This document shows positions 43,305 to 50,792 of a stretch of DNA of 64,000 bases, piece after piece. The notes under the pieces were generated by a model. It was not told the origin of the DNA. It saw only the letters and a list, made by a program, of their open reading frames with translations, and did not search any database. Origin of the DNA: Planotetraspora kaengkrachanensis (GTDB lineage Bacteria; Actinomycetota; Actinomycetes; Streptosporangiales; Streptosporangiaceae); the NCBI RefSeq assembly GCF_016862895.1, contig NZ_BONV01000053.1, forward strand, positions 1-64,000, read 5' to 3'. Made by a program: the position numbers and the translations under genes. Each line of letters starts with the position of its first letter. Position 1 is the first letter of the stretch.

Positions 43305-43415
43305 TCAGAAGGGCCAGGTGGGTGGCTGGCCAGGGTGCTCACGCCAGTCGTGGCCGCATGCGGGGCAATCGCCATGGAAACGGATGCGACCCCGCCGACG
43401 TCGGAAGATGTTCAC
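43305..43415 (-). CDS. 36-residue zinc-ribbon peptide
   Basis: GTG at 43413-43415 begins VNIFRRRRGRIRF, then HGDCPACGHDWREHPGQPPT, ending at TGA 43305. One CxxC plus two histidines (HxD and HEHP-type positions) could bind a metal. Twenty bases of it are shared exactly with the remnant at 2433-2452. It lies between two minus-strand genes, where it would be missed by length filters. No good Shine-Dalgarno was seen. Confidence 0.45.
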   Translation of the reverse strand: MNIFRRRRGRIRFHGDCPACGHDWREHPGQPPTWPF

Positions 43416-43462
43416 CGCAACACGATGTCACCCGGCCCTGTGACTCCGGGTCACTGCAAGAT

Positions 43463-44146
43463 TCATGGCTGTCTGCCGCTCCAGAAGGCGAGCCATTCGT
43501 CCCATTGAGGGGCAGCCGCGGCGTCGTGGGCCCGTCCGGACGAGGCCATCACGCGGAGACCCGCGAGCAACGGCTCCAGCAGCCTCCGGGTGTACCTGGC
43601 CACCGTGGCCGGATCGCCCGGAAGAGCCCCCCGGAGATGAACGATGATCACCACGATGTCGGTCGGTCCGTAGTCCTCCGGGATCTGCTTGTACTCCCGA
43701 GCCACGTCGACCACGCGTTGCAGAGCGTCGCGCATGCGGTCCGCCGCGGCGAGTACCTCAGGGGGGTCGGCCACGCGGCCTCCGAGAACGGAGACGAGGG
43801 GCCCGAAGGAATCGGCCAGGTAGCGATCCAGAAATCTCGCGAAGACCTGTTCCGCCGGGACCTGCTCGATGGAGTCCTCCGCGATCTCGCAGATCTGGTC
43901 CATCGCCGCGATCCGCAGCGCCTGCGCCAGGGCCTCCTTGCTCGGATAGCGACGGTAGAGGCTGCCGACGCCCACTCCCGCACGTTCGGCGATGGCCGAC
44001 ATCGGGGCCGACAAACCGCGCTCGGCGAAGATCTCCTTCGCGGCGATGAGGACGGACAGGTCGTTGGCCCGGGCCTCGCGGACGCGGCCGGGTGCCGGAC
44101 GGTCGGGCTCGGCCTGACGTGCGGCGAGAGACGGATTGACACCCAT
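43463..44146 (-). CDS. TetR-family regulator of the adjacent MFS pump
   Basis: 227 residues starting MGVNPSLAARQAEPDRPAPG. The HTH is LIAAKEIFAERGLSAPMSAI, AERAGVGVGSLYRRYPSKEA. The ligand domain follows. Divergent from the MFS gene at 44208; the 61-bp gap contains a 29-bp perfect palindrome (44166-44194), surely its operator. Confidence 0.92.
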   Translation of the reverse strand: MGVNPSLAARQAEPDRPAPGRVREARANDLSVLIAAKEIFAERGLSAPMSAIAERAGVGVGSLYRRYPSKEALAQALRIAAMDQICEIAEDSIEQVPAEQVFARFLDRYLADSFGPLVSVLGGRVADPPEVLAAADRMRDALQRVVDVAREYKQIPEDYGPTDIVVIIVHLRGALPGDPATVARYTRRLLEPLLAGLRVMASSGRAHDAAAAPQWDEWLAFWSGRQP

Positions 44147-44165
44147 GCGGCGACGCTATCAGAAT

Positions 44166-44194
44166 CAATCGGAACGGAAATTCCGTTCCGATTG
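44166..44194. promoter_or_regulatory. TetR operator: 14-bp perfect arms, 1-bp centre
   Basis: CAATCGGAACGGAA, central A, TTCCGTTCCGATTG. The arms are exact reverse complements. It ends directly at the ribosome-binding GAAGGAGG of the MFS gene and 20 bp from the TetR start, so repressor binding would block both genes. Confidence 0.85.
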
Positions 44195-44207
44195 AAGGAG
44201 GAAACAA

Positions 44208-45647
44208 ATGTCCCACCCGACTGCGGGGACGCCAGAGACGGCCGTCCTGACACCCGCCCGCGGCGCCCCCGCCGCGGCGAAGAACGGCCGCATGGTGTCA
44301 GCGCTCGTCTTCGTCGTGCTCGTGTACGCGCTGATGCAGACGATGCTCGTGCCGGCCCTGCCGGTTCTCGGTTCGGACCTCCATGCGGGGCTCGGTGCGA
44401 GCGGGTGGGTGCTCACGTCCTACCTGCTAACGGGCTCGGTTCTCGCTCCCATTGCGGGATCCTTCGGAGACCGGCTCGGCCACAGACGGGTGCTCGTGGT
44501 GGTCCTCGTGGTCTTCGCGATCGCGACGTTCGCGGCGGCGTTCGCGTCCACCATCGGTGTCCTGATCGCATGTCGCGCGGTGCAGGGGATCAGCACCGCG
44601 GCCTTCCCTCTGGCGCTGGCGATCGTCCGCCGCCATTCGACCGGCAAGGCGATGAACACGGCGATCGGCTGGATCTCCGGAGTGCTCGGGCTCGGCGCCG
44701 GCGCCGCTCTCGTCATCGGCGGCGCCATCCTCAAGGTCACCAGCTGGCAGGGGATGTTCGTCTTCACGGGAGTGCTGATCGTCATCAGCCTCGTGTTCGT
44801 GGTCGCCTGGGTGCCGCACACTCACCGAACCGGGCAGGCGAGCCGGACCGACTGGGTGGGCGCCGTGCTGCTGACCGTGGCGCTCGTCAGCCTTCTGCTG
44901 GGCGTCACCCAGGCGCCCTCCTGGGGCTGGACGGCAGGGCCCACCCTGCTCCTGTTCTGCGGAGCGGTCGCGGCCTTCGCCGTCCTCGTCATCGTCGAGC
45001 ACCGTGTGGCGACACCGCTGGTCGACGTGAGGTCGCTCACCAGGCCGTCCCTGGCCATCGCCAACGTGCTCGTCCTGGTGAACGGCTTCGTCTCCTACAT
45101 CATCTACGTCTGCCTGCCGAGCATCCTCGAAGCCGATCCCGGCACCGGTTACGGGTACGGCTACGACGTCCTGCGTACCGGTCTCGTTCTTCTCCCGTCC
45201 GCGGTCTGCGTGTTCGTCGGCGGCCGGGCGGCTCCCGCTCTGCTCGGACGCGTCGGTCACCGTCCGAGCATGGTCATCGCGATGGCGAGCATGGGCCTCG
45301 GCGCGCTCGGTCTGACGTTCTGGCCGGCGGCGATGTGGTCGATAATCGCGTCGTTCTGTGTGCTGAGCCTGGGCATCGGCGGGGGCGTCTCGGTGATCTA
45401 CCAGATCATCGCTCGCGTCGTACCCGTCGACGAGGTCGCCGCGGCCGGCGGACTGAACACGGTGATCCGGTCGGTGGGCTCCGCCGCGGGTTCCCCGGCG
45501 GCCGGCGCCATCCTGGCCGCGGGAGTCGGCGGCGCCACGACGACCGTCGCCCTCGCCAACTATCAGCACGCCTTCGCCCTCGCCGCGGTCCTGTCCGTCG
45601 CGGCGGCGGGCCTCGCACTCCTGCTCAGAATGCCCGCGAACCGCTGA
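44208..45647 (+). CDS. MFS drug-efflux transporter (DHA2, 14-helix)
   Basis: 479 residues, about 14 membrane segments. Motif A GSFGDRLGHRRVLVVVLVVF and motif C-like GISTAAFPLALAIVRRHSTG with GVLGLGAGAALVIGG place it in the DHA2 drug:H+ antiporter family. Ribosome-binding GAAGGAGG upstream of ATG 44208. Controlled by the divergent TetR through the palindrome at 44166. Confidence 0.92.
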   Translation: MSHPTAGTPETAVLTPARGAPAAAKNGRMVSALVFVVLVYALMQTMLVPALPVLGSDLHAGLGASGWVLTSYLLTGSVLAPIAGSFGDRLGHRRVLVVVLVVFAIATFAAAFASTIGVLIACRAVQGISTAAFPLALAIVRRHSTGKAMNTAIGWISGVLGLGAGAALVIGGAILKVTSWQGMFVFTGVLIVISLVFVVAWVPHTHRTGQASRTDWVGAVLLTVALVSLLLGVTQAPSWGWTAGPTLLLFCGAVAAFAVLVIVEHRVATPLVDVRSLTRPSLAIANVLVLVNGFVSYIIYVCLPSILEADPGTGYGYGYDVLRTGLVLLPSAVCVFVGGRAAPALLGRVGHRPSMVIAMASMGLGALGLTFWPAAMWSIIASFCVLSLGIGGGVSVIYQIIARVVPVDEVAAAGGLNTVIRSVGSAAGSPAAGAILAAGVGGATTTVALANYQHAFALAAVLSVAAAGLALLLRMPANR

Positions 45648-45692
45648 CGGCCGCGGCCGCCGCTTGGCGGCCGCGGTGGATCTGACGGACCG

Positions 45693-46673
45693 TCAGTCGT
45701 TCAGGGTGATGACGACCTTGCCCGCGGGGTGGCCTTGTGCGAGATATCTGATGGCGTCGGGGGTCTCGCCGAGGGGGTACGTGCGGTCGATGACCGGGGT
45801 GACCGTGCCCGCATCGATCAGCCGGCCCAGCTCCTCCAGTTCCTGCGCGCGTTCCTTGGACGCCAGGCCGCGCAGGTGCTGTCCGATGAACATGGAAACG
45901 AAGGGTGCGCGCAGCTGGCGGGTGTAGCCGCCGAGCAGTCCGCCGGCGTCGTGGCCGCCGCCGGCCAGCACCAGCGTCCCGCGTGGAGTCAGGGCGCGCC
46001 GCAGCAGCGACAGCGGCCGGCACCCCGCGGTGTCGATGATCACGTCGTGACGCGGGCCGTCGCGGTCGACTTCCTCACGGGTGTAGTCGATCACCTCCTC
46101 GGCGCCGAGCGACCGCACCAGTTCCACCTTGCCGGTGCTGCACACGCCGGTCACCCTCGCGCCGAACGCCTTGGCGATCTGCACCGCGTACGACCCGATG
46201 CCGCCGGCGGCGCCGACGACCATCACGTTCTGCCCCGGCTGGACCCGCCCGCCGTCGCGGACGGCCTCCAGCGCGGTCACCCCGGAGATGGGAACCGCGG
46301 CGGCCTGCTCGAACGACAGCTTGGCCGGCTTGGGAGCGAGCCGCTTGTGAGGGGCGGCCGCGTATTCGGCGTAGCTGCCGCTCGGGGTGGTGCCGTACAC
46401 CTCGTCGCCGGGCTGGAACCGCGTCACGCCGGAGCCGACCGCCGTCACCACCCCGGCCAGCGCCCGGCCCCGCACGGCGACCCTGGGCCGTGTCAGCCCG
46501 AACGCGACCCGCGCGCCGTACGGCCGGCCGGTCATGCAGACCCACACACCGGGGTCCACCCCGGCGGCGTGCACCTGGACCAGCACCTGGTCCTCTCCGA
46601 TCGGCGGCCGGTCGACCTCGCGTAATCGGAGCACGTCGGCCGAGCCGTACACGTCCTGGGCGATGGCTTTCAT
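45693..46673 (-). CDS. NAD(P)-dependent alcohol dehydrogenase / quinone oxidoreductase
   Basis: 326 residues starting MKAIAQDVYGSADVLRLREV. It has QVLVQVHAAGVDPGVWVCMT, then the nucleotide loop VVGAAGGIGSYAVQIAKAFG. No zinc-ligand cysteines. It resembles 4961-5989 throughout (both end in -PDAIxYLxQGHxxGKVVIT-). Its start overlaps the end of the XRE gene by four bases, so it belongs to the XRE/membrane-protein transcription unit. Confidence 0.9.
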   Translation of the reverse strand: MKAIAQDVYGSADVLRLREVDRPPIGEDQVLVQVHAAGVDPGVWVCMTGRPYGARVAFGLTRPRVAVRGRALAGVVTAVGSGVTRFQPGDEVYGTTPSGSYAEYAAAPHKRLAPKPAKLSFEQAAAVPISGVTALEAVRDGGRVQPGQNVMVVGAAGGIGSYAVQIAKAFGARVTGVCSTGKVELVRSLGAEEVIDYTREEVDRDGPRHDVIIDTAGCRPLSLLRRALTPRGTLVLAGGGHDAGGLLGGYTRQLRAPFVSMFIGQHLRGLASKERAQELEELGRLIDAGTVTPVIDRTYPLGETPDAIRYLAQGHPAGKVVITLND

Positions 46674-46903
46674 GTCGTCTCCTCCTGTGAGCCGGGGTAC
46701 TGGAACACCTCTTCGAGCGGAACCTTGAACACGTGGGCGATCTGGAAGGCGATCTCGAGGGACGGCGAGTACCGGCCCTGCTCGATGGCGATGACGGTCT
46801 GCCGGGTCACGCCGATGCGCTCGGCCAGCTCGGCCTGGGTCATCTCGTCGTGCGCGAACCGCAGAGCACGGATTCGGTTGGTCACACGGGTCGGCTTCAC
46901 CAT
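46670..46903 (-). CDS. XRE-family regulator (small, YgzD/YozG type)
   Basis: 77 residues from ATG 46903: MVKPTRVTNRIRALRFAHDE, then MTQAELAERIGVTRQTVIAI and EQGRYSPSLEIAFQIAHVFK. This compact HTH with FKVPLEEVFQY is the kind usually encoded with a small membrane protein. It overlaps both neighbours (upstream membrane gene by 7 bp, ADH by 4 bp), giving a three-gene coupled unit. Twin operators upstream at 47338-47405 are probably its targets. Confidence 0.88.
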   Translation of the reverse strand: MVKPTRVTNRIRALRFAHDEMTQAELAERIGVTRQTVIAIEQGRYSPSLEIAFQIAHVFKVPLEEVFQYPGSQEETT

Positions 46904-47325
46904 TGGGGGAAGTTCCCGCGGTACACGACGACCTTGGTGACGTTGCCGAGGACCGCCGACAGCGCGAAGCACAGGTAGATGACGTTGGCGATCCAGAACC
47001 GGTCCCAGCCGGCGACCGCCATGAGCATCGCCGCGACCGCGCCGATCGTCACGAACGACTGGCCGACGTAGTCACCCAGCCGCCCGATCTCCCGGTCCCG
47101 CACGTCCTTGGCCCGGGACGCCTTCGGGTTCACCGCTCCGGCCACGACCTCGGCCACGATCGCGGCGACGATGGCCGCGCCCACGCTCCACAGCAGCGCC
47201 GCGGCATAGGGGGCCTCGGCCGGCGGACGCCCCGCGGCCCGGCCCAGCACCACCACGACGTACCCGCCGTACGCGGCGACGGCCACCACCAGCCGGATCC
47301 ACGCCCGTTTCTCTTCGAGGGTCAT
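46897..47325 (-). CDS. membrane protein of the XRE unit
   Basis: About 142 residues from ATG 47325 (MTLEEKRAWIRLVVAVAAYG), chosen because GGAGAAGG lies 5-12 bases before it. Four membrane segments. This family is regularly encoded beside a YozG-like XRE regulator in actinomycetes and firmicutes; function unknown. It is the first gene of the unit. An alternative start at 47358 lies inside the first operator. Confidence 0.8.
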   Translation of the reverse strand: MTLEEKRAWIRLVVAVAAYGGYVVVVLGRAAGRPPAEAPYAAALLWSVGAAIVAAIVAEVVAGAVNPKASRAKDVRDREIGRLGDYVGQSFVTIGAVAAMLMAVAGWDRFWIANVIYLCFALSAVLGNVTKVVVYRGNFPQW

Positions 47326-47337
47326 GACCTTCTCCGT

Positions 47338-47405
47338 GATGTACAGAATCTTTGACATCTCGAAAGTAGCCAATCTTTGACCTCATGTCCAGAATTTTTT
47401 ACATC
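47338..47405. promoter_or_regulatory. twin dyad operators upstream of the XRE unit
   Basis: GATGTACAGAATCTTTGACATC-type dyads: one at 47338-47359 and a degenerate copy at 47384-47405, 46 bp apart, centre to centre about four helical turns. Each has GATGT and ACATC ends. Probable XRE binding sites, allowing looping or cooperative binding. Confidence 0.55.
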
Positions 47406-47493
47406 GCCGTACGGACTCCTGGTGACGGGACATTCGGTGAACGATCACGCGGACACGAGCGTGATCGCGCGACGGGCGGGTTCCGCGTCGCGG

Positions 47494-47907
47494 CTACGTG
47501 CCGAGGCCCTTGGTCTCCACGTGGCAGGAGTGGACCGAGTCGCCGGACTCGGCGACCGTCTTTCCGTCGACCTTGATCCGGCAGGTGATGGCGCCATCGG
47601 CGCCTGCGGCGTCCGCGTACAGCGACAACGCGTGGACGTCATCCGGCGCCGGCTCGGTCTTGGCGTAAGGGAGGGTGACGGGAGAGTCGTACGAGGTGCC
47701 GAATCCGACGCCGACCGAGACGTTCTGGGCCGTCTTCGTCCCGTTCGCGCCGACCACCTCGAACGTGACCTCGTGGTCATCCGAGCACCCACCCGTGACG
47801 AGCCCCGTCACCCCGAGGAGCAGACCGGCGACGGCCAGACGGGGCGAGTGGGACGGCGGTGCGGAGGGGCGAGCGTAGGGCCGGCGGGACGGGGGCTGCT
47901 CGGTCAT
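47494..47907 (-). CDS. MmpS-like lipoprotein
   Basis: 137 residues. After a Pro/Ser/Arg-rich N-terminus comes a membrane helix ending in the lipobox-like GLVTGGCSDD (Cys at about residue 41). The remainder, VTFEVVGANGTKTAQNVSVG and ITCRIKVDGKTVAESGDSVH, follows the MmpS beta-sandwich pattern. MmpS proteins assist MmpL/RND transport; no MmpL gene is nearby, so the partner is elsewhere. Confidence 0.75.
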   Translation of the reverse strand: MTEQPPSRRPYARPSAPPSHSPRLAVAGLLLGVTGLVTGGCSDDHEVTFEVVGANGTKTAQNVSVGVGFGTSYDSPVTLPYAKTEPAPDDVHALSLYADAAGADGAITCRIKVDGKTVAESGDSVHSCHVETKGLGT

Positions 47908-48087
47908 TCGACGCTCCGAAAGGGCGGCGACCCTGCGTGGGTGGTCGCCGGAGGGGACGCTCTCGAACCGATGATGATCGTACTGCGCCGTCGCCGGAAG
48001 ATCCGCCCAGCGCGGGACATTCCGGCGCCTTGGTAAACCTTCGGGAGTTTGCGGGGCTTTGACCTATTTCTTCATATTGTGTCCCTT

Positions 48088-48906
48088 ATGGGGAGCCCTC
48101 TTGGTGAGTTCCTTCGTGCCCGGCGAGAGGCCACGACCGTCGACCAGGTGGGGCTGCGGCGCGCCGACGACAACAGCCGGACGCCGGGGTTGCGCCGGGA
48201 CGAGGTGGCCATGCTGGCCGGCGTCAGCACCGACTACTACATGCGGCTCGAGCAGGGGCGCGAACGCCACCCGTCGGATCAGGTGATCGATTCCCTGGCC
48301 CGGGCGCTCCTCCTCGGCTCCGAGGCGACCGAGCATCTGCACCGCCTCGCCCGCGCGCGGGCGTCGCAGCGGCAGCCGGTCGACCATCCCGTCCCTGAGC
48401 TGCTCAGGCTCGTGGAGAACTGGGATTGCGGCCCCGCGTTCATCGTGAACCGCCGGTGGGACGTGCTCGTGCGGAACCCGCTGTCCATGGCCGTGTGCGG
48501 GTGGATGGAGCACAGCGACAACCTCCTGCGGCTGATCTTCCTCAATCCCGAGTCGCAGGAGTTCTTCTGGAAGGACTGGGAGCGGGAGGCGCACGCCTAC
48601 GTGGCGCACCTTCGCGTCCTGGCGGGCGGGGACGACGAGGACCCCTTCCTGCGCGAACTGGTCGATGAGCTCACGCGGTCGAGCGAGGCCTTCCGCCGGG
48701 TGTGGGCGCGCCACGACGTGTACGCGAGGACGCAGCAGTTCGTGCACATGCACCACCGTGAGTTCGGCGACCTGGCGATCCACTTCGAGGGGTTCAACGT
48801 CAACAGCGCCCCCGGCCAGATCCTCGTCGTCGGTCAGGCCGAGCCCGGCAGCCGGTCCGAGGACACGCTCATCACGCTGGGCCGGTCCCTGGTCGGCAGC
48901 ACGTGA
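48088..48906 (+). CDS. XRE-family regulator with MmyB-like ligand domain
   Basis: 272 residues from ATG 48088 (MGSPLGEFLRARREATTVDQ). The HTH has TPGLRRDEVAMLAGVSTDYY and MRLEQGRERHPSDQVIDSLA. The MmyB-like domain includes NRRWDVLVRNPLSMAVCGWM. This class typically regulates a neighbouring oxidoreductase, but none lies adjacent here. Confidence 0.87.
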   Translation: MGSPLGEFLRARREATTVDQVGLRRADDNSRTPGLRRDEVAMLAGVSTDYYMRLEQGRERHPSDQVIDSLARALLLGSEATEHLHRLARARASQRQPVDHPVPELLRLVENWDCGPAFIVNRRWDVLVRNPLSMAVCGWMEHSDNLLRLIFLNPESQEFFWKDWEREAHAYVAHLRVLAGGDDEDPFLRELVDELTRSSEAFRRVWARHDVYARTQQFVHMHHREFGDLAIHFEGFNVNSAPGQILVVGQAEPGSRSEDTLITLGRSLVGST

Positions 48907-48940
48907 GTCGAGCGTCCGGCTCCTCCCGCCGGTCGAGTGG

Positions 48941-49564
48941 CTAGCTCCTCCCGCCGACGAGCCGGCGGATCTCGGCCTCCTGTTCGCGGATCCGCACGAG
49001 GTCCGCGCCGTAGCCCGCGTCCAACTCGACCAGCGTCTCGTACGCGGAGACGGCCTCGGAGCCGAGCCTGCGCGCCTTGGCGGCGGAGCCCGGCGCGTTC
49101 GACAGGGCCAGAGCCGTCGCGAGTCTGCACTTGGCGTCGGCGGTCATCCCGGCCAGTTTGGCGAGCCCGCCGCGGGGGGTCGTCACGGGGCGGAACGAAT
49201 GGGCGAGGCTGAGCAGCCCGTCCATCATCATCGCGTCCCTGCTCACCTCGCCGCCGGTGAGTTCCAGGTAGCTGCTCACGCAGGAGCGGGCGGCGACCAG
49301 CGCCTCGTCGAAACGGCGGCCCTGGATGAGCATTCCCGCGTGGTTGTACAGCTTGCCCGCGAGCTGGGCGAGATGCTGGTCGCTCTCGGGCTCCTCCTGC
49401 CGGAGGCCGCGGATGATGTCGAGGGCCTTCTGGTTGCTCTGGACGGCCTGGTCCACGCTCCCCGTCCGCCAGTAGAGCAGCGCCTCCTGGGCATGGGCAT
49501 TGGAGGCGTCCTGGAGTTTCTGCAGCCGCCGCTCACGTCGCGCTTCGGAGTCGAATAAACCCAC
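48941..49564 (-). CDS. tetratricopeptide-like protein
   Basis: 207 residues from GTG 49564 (VGLFDSEARRERRLQKLQDA), with GGGAG before it. Two to three helical-pair repeats are visible: EALLYWRTGSVDQAVQSNQK, AGKLYNHAGMLIQGRRFDEA, and AKARRLGSEAVSAYETLVEL. Probably a protein-protein interaction scaffold. The neighbouring minus-strand gene at 49683-50630 is a larger protein of the same general kind. Confidence 0.65.
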   Translation of the reverse strand: MGLFDSEARRERRLQKLQDASNAHAQEALLYWRTGSVDQAVQSNQKALDIIRGLRQEEPESDQHLAQLAGKLYNHAGMLIQGRRFDEALVAARSCVSSYLELTGGEVSRDAMMMDGLLSLAHSFRPVTTPRGGLAKLAGMTADAKCRLATALALSNAPGSAAKARRLGSEAVSAYETLVELDAGYGADLVRIREQEAEIRRLVGGRS

Positions 49565-49682
49565 GTCAACTCCCGTCGGTCCCGGAAGATCCACTTTGAC
49601 CGGACGATAGCACCATGAAATGGACGGGTCGATCGGCGTTTTCGCGCCGCGGCGGCGGCCGCGTTTCATCGCCGGACGCGTG

Positions 49683-50630
49683 TCACCCGCGTTTACGGGC
49701 GGTCGCCCGCATCTTCCTGAACATCCCCACAGGATCGTCGAACAACTGCCATGGAGAAGGCGTCAGGGATCGCCCGATGACCTCGAAATGCTCCCGGGCC
49801 GCCGTGTGGTCACCCGCGAGGCTGAACGCGAGGGCGAACCAGTTGTGCGAAACCTGCCCGCCGAGTTTGGCCCGGTAGTCGGCATGCCGTACGGAGCGGT
49901 TCGCGGCGGCGTGCAACTCGGCCCGCACCTCCGAACGGGACAGGTGGTTGTCCTGCCCGTTGCCGGACCAGAACTCGATATGGGCCACGGCGACCAGATG
50001 GCCGAGCGGGTTTCCCTCCGGCGATTTCGTGACGGCCTTGCGGGCGAAGGAGAACATCTCCTTGTCGCTGCCGTACCACTTCGCGCACAGCCCCTGCAGC
50101 ATCTGCTCGTGCGCGTACACGTGCAGGGGATGACGGCTCGTCACCTCGTCGAAGCGCCGCCACGCCTCGGTCTTTCCCAGCTCGAGCCCCCGGGCGGTGG
50201 TGACGAGGCCGGACCAGGCGTCGACGTCGTCAGGATCCCGGCGGGCGACGTCACGCAGACTGTCCTCCGCGATTTTCAGCCGTCGATGGAACTCACGGAA
50301 CTGACGGGCCGTCGTGTGAGAAGCGCGCGCCCTCCCTCGTGCGTCCCACGCCCACTGGATGCCGTTCGTGCCCTGTACCAGGACGGGAAGCGTCACATCC
50401 GGCTCGGCCGCGACCCATTCGTCGATCCACTCCTGGACTCCCGGGGCCGCCTGGCAGATGCCCAGGTAGAAGGCGCGGTGGTCGGGGTCGGTGACCGAAT
50501 TCAAGAAATCGCCGGCCGACCGCCAGTCGCGTCGCTCCAGCGCGTCCCGGAGCCGTGACGCGTCCGGGTCGCCAAGGCATGCGTCGAGCATCGGTTTCCG
50601 GGAAATTTTGGATCGCAAAGCGGAGAACAC
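49683..50630 (-). CDS. DUF4034-like helical protein
   Basis: 315 residues starting MFSALRSKISRKPMLDACLG. The pattern RRDWRSAGDFLNSVTDPDHR, GTNGIQWAWDARGRARASHT and TARQFREFHRRLKIAEDSLR recalls DUF4034 proteins (TPR-like helices); GKTEAWRRFDEVTSRHPLHV also fits. Cytosolic; function unknown. It lies upstream of the TPR-like gene on the same strand, 118 bp apart. Confidence 0.7.
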   Translation of the reverse strand: MFSALRSKISRKPMLDACLGDPDASRLRDALERRDWRSAGDFLNSVTDPDHRAFYLGICQAAPGVQEWIDEWVAAEPDVTLPVLVQGTNGIQWAWDARGRARASHTTARQFREFHRRLKIAEDSLRDVARRDPDDVDAWSGLVTTARGLELGKTEAWRRFDEVTSRHPLHVYAHEQMLQGLCAKWYGSDKEMFSFARKAVTKSPEGNPLGHLVAVAHIEFWSGNGQDNHLSRSEVRAELHAAANRSVRHADYRAKLGGQVSHNWFALAFSLAGDHTAAREHFEVIGRSLTPSPWQLFDDPVGMFRKMRATARKRG

Positions 50631-50792
50631 GCCGATATGTTACATAAGTGCCCAATGTTGCTTTTGTGGCTGATGTAACAATAGTGCGTCCTTCGGTCGT
50701 CCAGCCGGTTAACACCGCTGCGGCTCGCGCCTAATCACGCCCCACTGCCGCAGAGCCGCTTCACCATTGCCGCGACCGAATACGGAGGAACA

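Noticed and set aside
43322-45685. 787-codon plus-strand frame
   Set aside because: It covers the TetR gene on the other strand and the MFS gene in another frame, both with clear domains.
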